Shown piece after piece: positions 31,218 through 39,629 of a stretch of DNA of 64,000 bases. Position numbers and translations under genes: made by a program. Each line of letters starts with the position of its first letter. Position 1 is the first letter of the stretch. The DNA is from Faecalibacterium langellae. GTDB taxonomy: Bacteria > Bacillota > Clostridia > Oscillospirales > Ruminococcaceae. Under the pieces are notes generated by a model that worked only from the letters and a program-made list of their open reading frames with translations, did no database searches and was not told where the DNA came from. Where the stretch lies: assembly GCF_002549775.1 (NCBI RefSeq), contig NZ_NMTR01000002.1, forward strand, positions 34,654 to 98,653. The letters run 5' to 3'.

Positions 31218-31850
31218 TCACTGTTTTTTGTGGTAGCCGCAGTCGCAGTAGGGGCCGCCGGAGGCAAGGGTGTATTCCCGCACAAAGGTGGTGGCCCCGC
31301 CGGCATCGGCCATGGTGTAGTCCATGTGGCACAGAGCCGGGGTCAGGTCGTAAAGGCCCAGCTCCTTCATCAGGGTGCAGATGCCGCAGCGGGAGAAGCG
31401 CGCCTCAAAGCCGCTGCCGTCGGCATAGGGGAAATACTCCATGTTCCAGGAGTAAGGGTTGCGGTCGGCGGCGCGCAGGTCTGCGGTGGCCTGCATCCCG
31501 GCAAGGCGCTTGGGGGTGTACTGGGTCTTGCCGCTCTGGCGGAAGGCCCACTGCACCACCGGGGTCATCATGGCGGCGGCATAGTAACGAGTCAGGGTGT
31601 CCACATCCGGCCGCTGCGGCATGTTCAGGATATAAGCGCAGAGCATGGCGCAGTTGACGATGTTCATCTTGAAGCGGTCTGCTTTTTCAAACTCCGGCAG
31701 CGTTGCAATGATCTGCTGATATTTCGGCTTTGCAAGCGCCTCCACGGCTTTGGCCTGCTGTGTGCTCAGGCTAAATGCGGCGGTCAGCTGCCGGGTGAAT
31801 GAGCGGTGGAACAGCGCCCACATGGCCATGGGCATTCCGGCGTATTTCAT
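31218..31850 (-). CDS. L-2-amino-thiazoline-4-carboxylic acid hydrolase-like protein
   Basis: This 210-residue protein has the C-terminal pattern CGICTLMKELGLYDLTPALCHMDY and a terminal YCDCGYHKK typical of the ATC hydrolase family (PF14196). That family was named for opening the thiazoline ring on the way to L-cysteine, though many gut members have unknown substrates. The conserved cysteines (CGIC, LCHMDY, CDC) are all present. The start is ATG at 31850 after GGAGG. It stands alone. Confidence 0.75.
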   Translation of the reverse strand: MKYAGMPMAMWALFHRSFTRQLTAAFSLSTQQAKAVEALAKPKYQQIIATLPEFEKADRFKMNIVNCAMLCAYILNMPQRPDVDTLTRYYAAAMMTPVVQWAFRQSGKTQYTPKRLAGMQATADLRAADRNPYSWNMEYFPYADGSGFEARFSRCGICTLMKELGLYDLTPALCHMDYTMADAGGATTFVREYTLASGGPYCDCGYHKKQ

Positions 31851-32013
31851 GCAAGGTCCCTCCTTATCTTCCGCATGGGGGTTCTTCTGCTTCCATTATA
31901 ACGGACGGCCGCCCGGGATGCAATCGGGAGAAGCGCCGTGGCCCGGCAGGGGCTTCCCGGCGGCAGAAAAGCGTGGTAAAATAAGGGAAAACAGCAGAAA
32001 GGAACCCTTTTTC

Positions 32014-32424
32014 ATGAACGAGACAAAAGACGAAGGCCTGCAGGGCAACGAGAAGATCGAGCAGGCCGTGCTGGCGCTGCAGCACGAGCCCACCCAGGAG
32101 CAGCTGGCCCACACCCTGACGGTGCTGCGCCGCCGCATGAAAGCGCAGGGACAGCTGGTGGCGGCGGTGGAGCCGAACCTCGGCGGCGCGCCGCTGCAGC
32201 TGCGCACGGTGCAGACCGCCGACGGGGCCCGCTGGTGGTACGCCTTCACCAGCTTTGAGCAGGAGCTGAAAGGGGCCGAGGCGGTGCAGTCCACCTTCCT
32301 GGTGGAGATCGAAAAGCTGTTCGATGCGGCGCTGACGGTGCCGGAGATCAGCGGCGTGATCCTGAACCCGTGGGACCGCACCCTTCAGCTGGACAAGAAC
32401 CTCATCCGCATCATCAAAGGCTGA
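32014..32424 (+). CDS. SseB N-terminal domain protein
   Basis: ATG at 32014 (MNETKDEGLQGNEKIEQAVL) follows AAAGGAAC and gives 136 residues. The body has the SseB-like pattern: ALQHEPTQEQLAHTLTVLRR near the start, then WWYAFTSFEQELKGAE, then GVILNPWDRTLQLDKNLI at the end. Such proteins are small and cytosolic with no defined enzyme activity. The preceding gap (31851-32013) shows no other gene. Confidence 0.72.
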   Translation: MNETKDEGLQGNEKIEQAVLALQHEPTQEQLAHTLTVLRRRMKAQGQLVAAVEPNLGGAPLQLRTVQTADGARWWYAFTSFEQELKGAEAVQSTFLVEIEKLFDAALTVPEISGVILNPWDRTLQLDKNLIRIIKG

Positions 32425-32465
32425 ACCGCGCCGAAACGCACTTTTTTGAATTTTTCAAAAACCTC

Positions 32466-32496
32466 TTGACTTAAAGTTGAGTTTAAGTTGTAGAAT
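32466..32496 (+). promoter_or_regulatory. MerR-type promoter with 19-bp spacer and palindrome
   Basis: TTGACT (32466-32471) and TAGAAT (32491-32496) are separated by 19 bp. A perfect dyad ACTTAAA-GTTGAG-TTTAAGT (32469-32488) fills the spacer. This is the layout recognised by MerR-family activators. It drives the aldo/keto reductase relic; no MerR gene is nearby. Confidence 0.7.
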
Positions 32497-32529
32497 AAGG
32501 CCAGAACATGATACGGGAGGTTTTTGGAA

Positions 32530-32999
32530 ATGTACACTGAAACTCTGACGCTGGCAAACGGCGTAAAAATTCCGCAGCTGGGTCTGGGCACCTGGTTCAT
32601 CGACGATGCAAACGCAGCCGAGGCCGTGAAGGCCGCTGCCAAGCTGGGCTATCGCCACTTTGATACGGCGCAGGCTTATGGCAACGAGCGCGGCGTGGGC
32701 GAGGGCGTGCGCAGCTGCGGCGTGCCCCGCGAGGAGCTGTTCGTCGTGTCCAAGGTGGCCGCCGAGCACAAGACCTACGAGGCCGCCAAGGCCAGCATCG
32801 ACGCAACGCTGCAGAAGATGGGCCTGGACTACCTGGAGCTGTCTCGCTGCCCAAGACTGCGAACCCCGCCCACATGGAGACGAATGCCGCCGTGGACTTT
32901 GCCATCAGTGCCGAGGACATGGAGAACCTCAAGCGCTTCAAGCACATTGAGAGCTACGGTGCAAGCAGCGGCTTCCCGGTGTACGGAGGAAAACTGTAA
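32530..32999 (+). pseudogene. Aldo/keto reductase relic with internal deletion
   Basis: The frame from ATG 32530 reads a normal AKR N-terminus (VKIPQLGLGTWFIDDAN, RHFDTAQAYGNERGVGEG) up to DYLEL near 32846. The next bases encode, one frame over, LPKTANPAHMETNAAVDF and IESYGASSGFPVYGGKL, a normal AKR C-terminus ending at 32999. About 130 residues, including the His of the tetrad and most of the barrel, are missing. The promoter and both termini are intact, so the break is an internal deletion with a frameshift. Confidence 0.85.
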
Positions 33000-33166
33000 T
33001 GAACAAGCCTTATATCATCTGCCATATGATGACCTCCATCGACGGCCGCAGGGAGATGCCCTCGGTGTTCGACGGGCGCACCATGGAGCACCCGCTGACC
33101 CACCTGCGCCTGACCGGCGTGCAGCAGTTTGAAAGCGGTGCGGTCTGGCTGCGGTATGCTCTGTAA
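32999..33166 (+). pseudogene. RibD C-terminal-domain (DHFR-like) protein relic
   Basis: ATG at 32999 overlaps the AKR stop (TAATG) and opens a 55-codon frame. It starts MNKPYIICHMMTSIDGR, as in the dihydrofolate-reductase-like RibD C-terminal family, and ends LTHLRLTGVQQFESGAVWLR, the usual end of that family. The 150 or so residues between are lost, joined by the short segment REMPSVFDGRTMEHP. The frame is open but the enzyme fold cannot form. Together with the AKR relic it forms a former two-gene operon. Confidence 0.75.
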
Positions 33167-33183
33167 AAAAGTGAAAATGCGAT

Positions 33184-33230
33184 AAAAAAGGAACCGGACG
33201 GGCGAAAAGGCCTGTCCGGTTCCTTTTTTA
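33184..33230. terminator. Bidirectional terminator at the end of the cobalamin operon
   Basis: GGAACCGGACGGGC pairs with GCCTGTCCGGTTCC, flanked by A- and T-runs on the two sides. It ends both the relic operon (plus) and the cob operon (minus). Confidence 0.9.
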
Positions 33231-33902
33231 TCCCCGCCAGCCCCGGGCGGCAGGGTCCAGCATTTCGCTGGCCGAATAAATGAGTGCGTTGCAGATGGCG
33301 GCGGCCACGTTGCTGCCGCCCTTGCGGCCCATGGCCGCGATGGCGGGCACGCCGCAGCGCGTACAGGCGGCAAAGAGCACTTCCTTGCTCTCCACCACAT
33401 TCACAAAGCCCACTGGCACGCCGATGACCAGAGCAGGCCGCAGCCCGGCTTCCAGTTCTTCGGCGATGGTCAGCAGGGCGGTGGGGGCGTTGCCCACCGC
33501 GAGAATGGCCCCCGGGTGCTCCTGCGCTGCTCGGTGCATGGCGGCCACGGCCCGGGTAGTGCCCGCCTGCTTGGCGGCTTCGGCCACGGCGGGGTCCGCC
33601 ATGTAGCAGACTGCTTCACACCCCAGCTTTGCAAGCCCGGGCTTCGAGATACCGGCCAGCGCCATGTTGGTGTCGGTGACAATGGTCACGCCCCCGTGCA
33701 GAGCCCGGACTGCGGCCTCCACCGCACCGGGGGTGAACCGCAGATTTTTGGCGTAGTCAAAGTCGGCGGTGGTGTGGATGACTCGCTTGACCACGGCAGC
33801 CGTTTCCGGCGGCGGGGTCAGGCCCATCTCGTCCAGCTCTTTGGTGATGATGGAAAGGCTCGTCCGCTCAATGTCGGCGGGCAGATGATGCTGCGGCGTC
33901 AT
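33228..33902 (-). CDS. cbiC: Cobalt-precorrin-8 methylmutase
   Basis: This 224-residue CbiC/CobH enzyme moves the C11 methyl group to C12 to give cobyrinic acid. The catalytic histidine is in VVKRVIHTTADFDY; the conserved VTDTNMALAGI and the glycine-rich MGRKGGSNVAAAICNAL near the end match the family. It is the last gene of the operon and overlaps cobQ by 4 bp. Odd for its early position in the pathway, it sits next to late genes. Confidence 0.93.
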   Translation of the reverse strand: MTPQHHLPADIERTSLSIITKELDEMGLTPPPETAAVVKRVIHTTADFDYAKNLRFTPGAVEAAVRALHGGVTIVTDTNMALAGISKPGLAKLGCEAVCYMADPAVAEAAKQAGTTRAVAAMHRAAQEHPGAILAVGNAPTALLTIAEELEAGLRPALVIGVPVGFVNVVESKEVLFAACTRCGVPAIAAMGRKGGSNVAAAICNALIYSASEMLDPAARGWRG

Positions 33903-35395
33903 ACGCTGTCTCCTTTCTGCAGGCCCATGGCGGCATAGACGGCGGGCATGTCCAGCGCCGCGCGCACGCCGTCGGCAAGCTTGTCAAACTGCTGCTGACG
34001 GTACTGCTCCATGGGGATGAGATCAGCCCCGGCGGGGTCCAGCCCCTTGCGGCTGCACAAAAATGCGGTGAGTTTTTCGGTCAGTTCGCCGGTGTCGAAC
34101 AGGCCGTGCAGGTAGGTGCCAAACACATTGCCCTGCACACAGCCCTCCGGCGTGCCGTCCGCAAGGGTGCAGAACCCTTCGCCCCGCACCTCGGTGCGTC
34201 CGGCATGGATCTCATAGCCGGTCAGCCTGGCCCCGGCAAAGGGCCCGGCGGCGGTCACGGCTTCGGTCTGGGTCAGGTGCTTTTCGGCGTTGAAGGTGGT
34301 GACCGTGGGCAGCAGGCCCAGGCCCCGCAGGGTGCCCGGCGTGCCGCTTTCTTCGCCCGCCGGGTCGCGGAGCTCCTCGCCCAGCATCTGGTAGCCGCCG
34401 CAGACGCCCAGCACCGGCGTACCGCTGGCGGCAAGCTTCTGCACCAGTGGTTCCAGCCCGCTTTCCCGCAGCCAGCGCAGGTCGTCCATGGTGTTTTTGG
34501 TGCCGGGCAGGATGACAAGGTCCGGCGTGCCCAGCTGACGGGGGTTCTGCACATAGCGCACGCCCAGCAGCGGGTGCTGCTCCAGCGGGATGAAATCGGT
34601 AAAGTTGGAAACATGCGGCAGGCGCAGAATGGCGATATCCAGCGGTTTCACGGCCCTTTTTGCGTCCAGCCGGTCAGAGAGGGAGTCCTCGTCCTCGATC
34701 TCCACCCGCAGATAGGGCACCACACCCACCACGGGCAGATGCGTCTTTTCTTCCAGCATGGCAAGGCCCGGGCGCAGAATTTCCACATCACCCCGGAACT
34801 TGTTGATGACAAGGCCTTTGATGCGGGCCCGTTCCTCCGGCTCCAGCAGTTCCACGGTGCCGTAGAGCTGGGCGAACACGCCGCCCCGGTCGATGTCGCC
34901 CGCCAGCAGCACCGGCGCATCCACGAGCTTTGCAAGGCCCATGTTCACGATATCGTCGGCCTTCAGGTTGATCTCGGCGGGGCTGCCTGCGCCCTCAATG
35001 ACGATGATGTCGTTCTCGGCGGCAAGGCTGTTGTAGGCTTCGAGGATGTCCGGGATGAGGGTGCGCTTCATTTTAAAGTAATCGGCGGCGGACATCTGCC
35101 CCCGGGCCTTGCCGTTCACGATGACCTGACTGCCCACATCGCTGCTGGGCTTGAGCAGGATGGGGTTCATGCGCACGTCCGGCTCTACGCCTGCAGCCTG
35201 CGCCTGCACCACCTGTGCCCGGCCCATCTCAGCGCCGTCTTTGGTGACAAAACTGTTCAGGGCCATGTTCTGGCTTTTGAACGGGGCCACGCGCCAGCCG
35301 TCCTGCGCAAAAATGCGGCACAGCGCCGCGCACAGCAGGCTTTTGCCCGCGCCGCTCATGGTGCCCTGCACCATAATGCATTTTGCCCTGCTCAT
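33899..35395 (-). CDS. cobQ: Cobyric acid synthase
   Basis: This 498-residue amidotransferase adds four amide groups to adenosylcobyrinate a,c-diamide. The N-terminal synthetase domain has the P-loop GTMSGAGKS and the SQNMALNSFVT block. The C-terminal class I glutaminase domain (about 255-450) has the nucleophile in LGVCGGYQMLG and the His in LHGLFDTGE. The length is normal for CobQ/CbiP. It overlaps both neighbours by 4 bp. Confidence 0.95.
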   Translation of the reverse strand: MSRAKCIMVQGTMSGAGKSLLCAALCRIFAQDGWRVAPFKSQNMALNSFVTKDGAEMGRAQVVQAQAAGVEPDVRMNPILLKPSSDVGSQVIVNGKARGQMSAADYFKMKRTLIPDILEAYNSLAAENDIIVIEGAGSPAEINLKADDIVNMGLAKLVDAPVLLAGDIDRGGVFAQLYGTVELLEPEERARIKGLVINKFRGDVEILRPGLAMLEEKTHLPVVGVVPYLRVEIEDEDSLSDRLDAKRAVKPLDIAILRLPHVSNFTDFIPLEQHPLLGVRYVQNPRQLGTPDLVILPGTKNTMDDLRWLRESGLEPLVQKLAASGTPVLGVCGGYQMLGEELRDPAGEESGTPGTLRGLGLLPTVTTFNAEKHLTQTEAVTAAGPFAGARLTGYEIHAGRTEVRGEGFCTLADGTPEGCVQGNVFGTYLHGLFDTGELTEKLTAFLCSRKGLDPAGADLIPMEQYRQQQFDKLADGVRAALDMPAVYAAMGLQKGDSV

Positions 35396-36459
35396 CGTGC
35401 CACCTCCGGCAGGGTCTCGGCCAGCAGTGCCAAAAGCTGGCGGTTTTCTTGTTCGGTGCGCACAGCGGTGCGGTACCAGCAGGCAGAAAGGCCCGGGTAG
35501 TTGCCGCAGCTGCGCAGCACCGCACCCTTCTGCCGCAGGGCATTGCCCAGCGCTTCCGGCGCGCGGAACAGCAGGTAGTTGGCCCGGCCCTCGATCACCC
35601 GCAGGCCCAGCGCCCGCAGGCCGCTTGCCAGAATGGGCCGCTGTGTCTTGATCAATTCACGCACCTGCGCGACATATTCCGTTTCGTCCAGCGCGGCGAT
35701 GCCTGCCGCCTGCGCCAGACTGGACACCGCCCACGGCTGGCCTGCTGCCTGCATCCGGGCAAGGAGGGCTTCATCCGTGCAAAGGCAGTAGCCCAGCCGT
35801 ACGCCCGCCATGCCGTAAAGCTTTGTGAAGGCTTTGAGGATGACAAGATGCTTGCTGGTCTGCAGCAGCCGCTTTGCTGAGAGCGTATCGCCCTCGGGCA
35901 GAAAATCGAGGAAGCACTCGTCCACCACCAGCCGTGCGCCCACGGCTTCGCATTTGTGCAGCAGGGCTTCCACAAGGGCAGGCTGGGCCAGCTGGCCGGT
36001 AGGGTTGTTGGGCTGGCAGAGGAACACCATCTCGATGCCCGGGTGCACCGCATTCAGGATATCTTCCGTCACCGCAAAATCATTTTCTTCCCGCAAAAAG
36101 TGCCGCTCTACCGTGCAGCCAACGGTTTCAAGGGCTGTGGCATATTCGGCAAAGGTAGGGGCTGTCACCAGCGCGGTGCGGGGCTTTGCGGCCAGTACCA
36201 GCCGGAAGATCAGGTCTGCTGCGCCGTTGCCGCACAAGATGCTTTCGGCGGGCACATTCTCGGCTACAGCCAGCTTTGCCCGCAGGGCGCGGCACAGCGG
36301 GTCGGGGTAGCGGTCGGCGGTGGCAAGGGACGCCGTAATGGCCTTTGCTACGCCTTCCGGCAGGCCCAGCGGGCTGACATTGGCCGAAAAATCCAGCGGA
36401 TCGCGGCCGAACTCGGCGCGGTAGCCCGCCCAGTCGCCGCCATGGGTCAGTGGTTGCAT
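35392..36459 (-). CDS. cobD: Threonine-phosphate decarboxylase (CobD-type aminotransferase)
   Basis: This 355-residue class I/II aminotransferase-fold enzyme should make (R)-1-amino-2-propanol phosphate, the linker of the nucleotide loop. The start HGGDWAGYRAEFGRDPLDFSANVSPLG is typical of cobalamin CobD. The PLP lysine is in LKAFTKLYGMAGVRLGY and the phosphate-binding and substrate arginines are in the C-terminal YRTAVRT. It overlaps cobQ by 4 bp, and a palindromic repeat separates it from cbiB upstream. Confidence 0.9.
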   Translation of the reverse strand: MQPLTHGGDWAGYRAEFGRDPLDFSANVSPLGLPEGVAKAITASLATADRYPDPLCRALRAKLAVAENVPAESILCGNGAADLIFRLVLAAKPRTALVTAPTFAEYATALETVGCTVERHFLREENDFAVTEDILNAVHPGIEMVFLCQPNNPTGQLAQPALVEALLHKCEAVGARLVVDECFLDFLPEGDTLSAKRLLQTSKHLVILKAFTKLYGMAGVRLGYCLCTDEALLARMQAAGQPWAVSSLAQAAGIAALDETEYVAQVRELIKTQRPILASGLRALGLRVIEGRANYLLFRAPEALGNALRQKGAVLRSCGNYPGLSACWYRTAVRTEQENRQLLALLAETLPEVAR

Positions 36460-36476
36460 AAAAATCCTCCATAATA

Positions 36477-36502
36477 AAGCCTTCCCCCGAGGGGGAAGCC
36501 TT
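36477..36502. repeat. Short palindromic repeat between cbiB and cobD
   Basis: CTTCCCCC and GGGGGAAG surround a GA loop. Related palindromes occur at 41320-41349 (inside cbiA) and 50212-50233, suggesting a dispersed REP-like family. Confidence 0.6.
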
Positions 36503-37443
36503 CAGAGAGCTGCTGCACCCCATGCCAGCGCAAAGGCGCTGGCCACATACATCATGCGGTTGGCGCGCAGGATATCCTGCGGCTCAATGGGCCGCAGGGC
36601 ATCGCCGATGGTGGGTTTATCATAATATTCGCCAAAGTAATAGGCAGGCCCGGCCAGCTGCACGCCCAGGGCACCGGCACAGGCGCTTTCGGTCTGGGCG
36701 CTGTTGGGGCTGGCATGGTTGCGCCGGTCGCGCCGCCAGATGCGCCATGCACCTTTGGCATCATTGCCGGTAAAGGCTGCGGCCGCCACCCACAAAAGGG
36801 CGGCAAGGCGGCTGGGAATGTAGTTGGCCACATCGTCCAGCTTGGCAGGGATGCGGCCAAAGTAGAGGTACTTCTCGTTTTTGTAGCCCAGCATGCTGTC
36901 CATCGTGTTGATGGCTTTGTAAGTGAGTGCCAGCGGTGCCCCGCCGATGAGCATGTACAAAAGCGGGGCGATCACGCCGTCGCTGGCATTCTCGGCCACC
37001 GTTTCCACGGCGGCTTTGGTCACGCCCTCGGCGGTGAGGGCTTCGGTGTCGCGGCCCACGATGTGGCTCACGGCCTTGCGTGCGGCGGGCAGGTCATTTT
37101 TGATAAGCTGGGCATACACATTCGTACTTTCCTGCACAAGCCCTTTGGCCGCCAGCGCCTGCCCGCACCAGAACATCTGCACGGCAAGGCCCAGCCAGGG
37201 GCTGATCCTTGCCGCCAGCAGGCAGACAAGGCTGGTAATCAGAAAGGTGCCCACCGGCAGGCAGAATGCCACGATGCCGCCGCCCAGCACTTCGCCCTGC
37301 GGCGTTTTGGGCAGGCGGGCGCGCAGGAACTTTTCCAGCCGGGAGATGCACTTGCCCATCAGCACCACCGGGTGCGGCAGCCAGGCCGGGTCGCCGAAAA
37401 GCGCGTCCAGCACGAAGCCGCCCAATACAGCCCACAGGATCAT
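36502..37443 (-). CDS. cbiB: Adenosylcobinamide-phosphate synthase
   Basis: ATG at 37443 overlaps the cobC stop (TGATG) and gives 313 residues; the longer frame upstream lies in cobC. This membrane enzyme joins the aminopropanol linker to cobyric acid. It has the family signature LDALFGDPAWLPHPVVLMG, several membrane helices (about 40-60, 65-85, 135-160 and the C-terminal end) and the conserved VAENASDGVIAPL and NTMDSMLGYKNE. Its partner genes cobD and cobQ follow. Confidence 0.94.
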   Translation of the reverse strand: MILWAVLGGFVLDALFGDPAWLPHPVVLMGKCISRLEKFLRARLPKTPQGEVLGGGIVAFCLPVGTFLITSLVCLLAARISPWLGLAVQMFWCGQALAAKGLVQESTNVYAQLIKNDLPAARKAVSHIVGRDTEALTAEGVTKAAVETVAENASDGVIAPLLYMLIGGAPLALTYKAINTMDSMLGYKNEKYLYFGRIPAKLDDVANYIPSRLAALLWVAAAAFTGNDAKGAWRIWRRDRRNHASPNSAQTESACAGALGVQLAGPAYYFGEYYDKPTIGDALRPIEPQDILRANRMMYVASAFALAWGAAAL

Positions 37444-38039
37444 CACTGGGCCTCCTTCGTATACTGGACGGTTTTTACAAGGTAAAGTACTCGCTTTTCG
37501 GTCCAGTCCTTGGCATCCAGCACATAGCCGCCTGCGTTGGGGCCGCACCAGTCATAATAGTCCCTGCGGGGCAGGGCGAACCGTTCCATAGCCGCCATCT
37601 GGGTGCCGCCGTGGGCCAGAATGACCAGCCGCTGTTCCCCTGCGGCAAGGGCCTTGTCCACCAGCTGGGCAAAGGTGCGGCAGATACGGTCCGAGAAATC
37701 GGCCTTGCGCTCACCGTCCGGGCAGGAGCTTTCGCAGTTGGCCTGTACCCAGGCCTGATACTCGGGGTCTTTTTCCATCTCAATGAAATTGCGGCCCTCA
37801 AAGCTGCCAAAGCACATCTCCTTCAGCCCGTCCACTTGCACGAGCTTTGCGGTGGGGAACAGGATGTGCGCCGTCTGGCTGGTGCGCTGCAGCGTGGAAA
37901 CGTAGACCACGTCCGGGTCGAAATCGGCACGGCACAGCTGGGCCGCACCTGCGGGCGAAAGCGGGATGTCGCGCTGGCCCTGATAACGCTTCTGGGCGTT
38001 GTACTCGGTCTGGCCGTGGCGCAGAAGATAGATCAGCAT
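37443..38039 (-). CDS. cobC: Histidine phosphatase, probable alpha-ribazole phosphatase
   Basis: This 198-residue protein has the phosphoglycerate-mutase-type phosphohistidine motif LRHGQTEYN at residues 6-14 and the second-site histidine in ILAHGGTQ. In this operon it most likely removes the phosphate from alpha-ribazole 5'-phosphate or from adenosylcobalamin 5'-phosphate. It overlaps the genes on both sides. The assignment as CobC rests on context. Confidence 0.88.
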   Translation of the reverse strand: MLIYLLRHGQTEYNAQKRYQGQRDIPLSPAGAAQLCRADFDPDVVYVSTLQRTSQTAHILFPTAKLVQVDGLKEMCFGSFEGRNFIEMEKDPEYQAWVQANCESSCPDGERKADFSDRICRTFAQLVDKALAAGEQRLVILAHGGTQMAAMERFALPRRDYYDWCGPNAGGYVLDAKDWTEKRVLYLVKTVQYTKEAQ

Positions 38040-38362
38040 GTTGGAAGTTCTCCTTTCAAAACCGTGGGGATGCCGCAGAACATCTGCACCACGCAGTCGG
38101 CACGCGCCGCCAGCAGGCAGGCAAGGCGGCCCGCTGCTTCGCGGTCGGCACGTTCGTTTGCATCCATCGGCACAACACCGCCGCCCACTTCGGTGGCGAT
38201 GAGGATATCGTATTCATGGGCAAGCCTGTCCGCAAGGGCAGGCAGGTCGGCGGCGTCTGCCGCCAAATTTTGCACGTCGGCCCGCATTTTTAAATTGTGG
38301 CCGGGCAGTGTCTGCGTAAAGGTGCGCTTGCCGCTGTAGAGCGGCCCGGTGATAAAGATCAT
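38033..38362 (-). CDS. Miniature CobU-like P-loop protein
   Basis: ATG at 38362 (MIFITGPLYSGKRTFTQTLPG) follows GGAGGG and overlaps the cobS stop by 4 bp, giving 109 residues. It has a CobU-like P-loop (GPLYSGKRT) and a CobU-like C-terminal half with ATEVGGGVVPMDANERADRE and FCGIPTVLKGE. The central part that carries the guanylate-accepting His region is missing. A full-length CobU lies at 39108-39629, so this is a short second paralog. It may be a partner or regulatory subunit, or a decayed copy kept in frame. Confidence 0.7.
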   Translation of the reverse strand: MIFITGPLYSGKRTFTQTLPGHNLKMRADVQNLAADAADLPALADRLAHEYDILIATEVGGGVVPMDANERADREAAGRLACLLAARADCVVQMFCGIPTVLKGELPTC

Positions 38363-39111
38363 AACAGCCCTCCCCACTGGCAGGCGGCCAGCGCCGCCAG
38401 CATCCACAGCTCGGCCTTTTGCAAGAACCACCCGGCAAGGTCGCCGGTGATGCCGCCGAACTGCTTTGCGCTCATCTTATTATAATAGAACAGCACCGCC
38501 AGCGCGGCCAGCACCAGCGCCCAGCCGCGAAGGAACATCATGCAGGCGGCCAGTACGACAGCCAGCACGGTCAGCACCCGGCGCACAGTGGTTTTGTCTG
38601 CCGCCGTGGCAAAGGTATGGGCAAGGCCGGTGTTTTTTGCCATGGGGAACGCGGCCACGGCGTAGCCGGAGAGGGTGCGTTCCAGCACCAGCGCCAGCGT
38701 CCACAGTGCGCCCACCCGGGGCGTGAACTGCACGCAGGTGCACAGGCCGAAGTAGGCCAGAAAATAGCTGCACAGCCGGATGACCGCAAAGGCACCGCAG
38801 TGGGGGTCTTTTAAAATTTCCAGCTTCTTTTCCCGGTCGCCGTAGCTGGAAAGGGCGTCGCAGGTGTCGGCGTAGCCGTCCAGATGGATGCCGCCGGTGA
38901 CCCACACCGGCACCAGCGCAAAGCCTGCCGCTCTGACAAGGTCCGGCAGGGGCAGTGCCCCGCACACGTACCATACCGCGCCGATGACCAGCCCGATGAG
39001 CGGGAAAGCGCACATCGCATAACGCATGTTTTTTTCGTTCCACTCGAACTGCGGCACCGGGATGGCCGAGAACATGGCAAAGGCCACCGCGATGGTCTGC
39101 AAAACGATCAT
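38359..39111 (-). CDS. cobS: Adenosylcobinamide-GDP ribazoletransferase
   Basis: This 250-residue membrane protein carries the CobS signatures GGIHLDGYADTCDAL and GGITGDLAGW and about six hydrophobic helices. It joins adenosylcobinamide-GDP with alpha-ribazole (or its phosphate) to make the cobalamin nucleotide loop at the membrane. It overlaps cobU upstream by 4 bp. Confidence 0.95.
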   Translation of the reverse strand: MIVLQTIAVAFAMFSAIPVPQFEWNEKNMRYAMCAFPLIGLVIGAVWYVCGALPLPDLVRAAGFALVPVWVTGGIHLDGYADTCDALSSYGDREKKLEILKDPHCGAFAVIRLCSYFLAYFGLCTCVQFTPRVGALWTLALVLERTLSGYAVAAFPMAKNTGLAHTFATAADKTTVRRVLTVLAVVLAACMMFLRGWALVLAALAVLFYYNKMSAKQFGGITGDLAGWFLQKAELWMLAALAACQWGGLL

Positions 39112-39629
39112 GGTTCCACTCCTTTATAATATACAGGTACGCCGCACACCACCCGCACCACATTGTCGGCCCGGGCGGCGAAGGCGTTGTTCACCTGCGC
39201 AAGGGCCCGCAGATAGCGGCCCGTGTCGCCTGCATAGTCGGCGCCGCCGCTGAACACCTCGTTGGAGACAACGATGAGATTTTCGCACTGGGCGGCAAGC
39301 AGATCCAGCCCGCGCAGGATGGCGGCCGCTGCGTTCTCTCCCGCCCCGGTGGGGTCGTAGAGCTCGTTGGCGGCAAGGTTGCCAAGGTCCTCCAGCAGAG
39401 CTGTGCCCCGGGCGGGCAGACGCACCGCGTCCAGATGCAGGGGGCACTCCACCGTTTTAAACTGCTTTGCGGCCCGCATTTTGCGATGTTTTTCCACCCG
39501 GGCGGCGCATTCGGCGTCCCATACCTGCATAGTGGCAAGATAATAGCGCGGGAGCGCGGTTTTCAGCACAAGGCTTTCCGCATATTCGCTTTTGCCGCTG
39601 GCGGCACCGCCCAGCACCAGCGTCAGCAT
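39108..39629 (-). CDS. cobU: Adenosylcobinamide kinase/guanylyltransferase
   Basis: ATG at 39629 (MLTLVLGGAASGKSEYAESL) gives 173 residues, the standard CobU length. The P-loop GGAASGKS, the guanylate-accepting histidine region (ARVEKHRKM, His48) and the C-terminal VCGVPVYYKG are present. The usual GxGIVP turn is changed to SNEVFSGGADYAGDTG. It phosphorylates adenosylcobinamide and attaches GMP. It overlaps cobT by 7 bp. Confidence 0.9.
   Translation of the reverse strand: MLTLVLGGAASGKSEYAESLVLKTALPRYYLATMQVWDAECAARVEKHRKMRAAKQFKTVECPLHLDAVRLPARGTALLEDLGNLAANELYDPTGAGENAAAAILRGLDLLAAQCENLIVVSNEVFSGGADYAGDTGRYLRALAQVNNAFAARADNVVRVVCGVPVYYKGVEP

Noticed and set aside
32844..33132. Continuation of the frame from the aldo/keto reductase relic into Arg/Thr-rich sequence
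   Set aside because: This is the shifted frame after the deletion junction; the genuine C-terminal codons are in the other frame and end at 32999.
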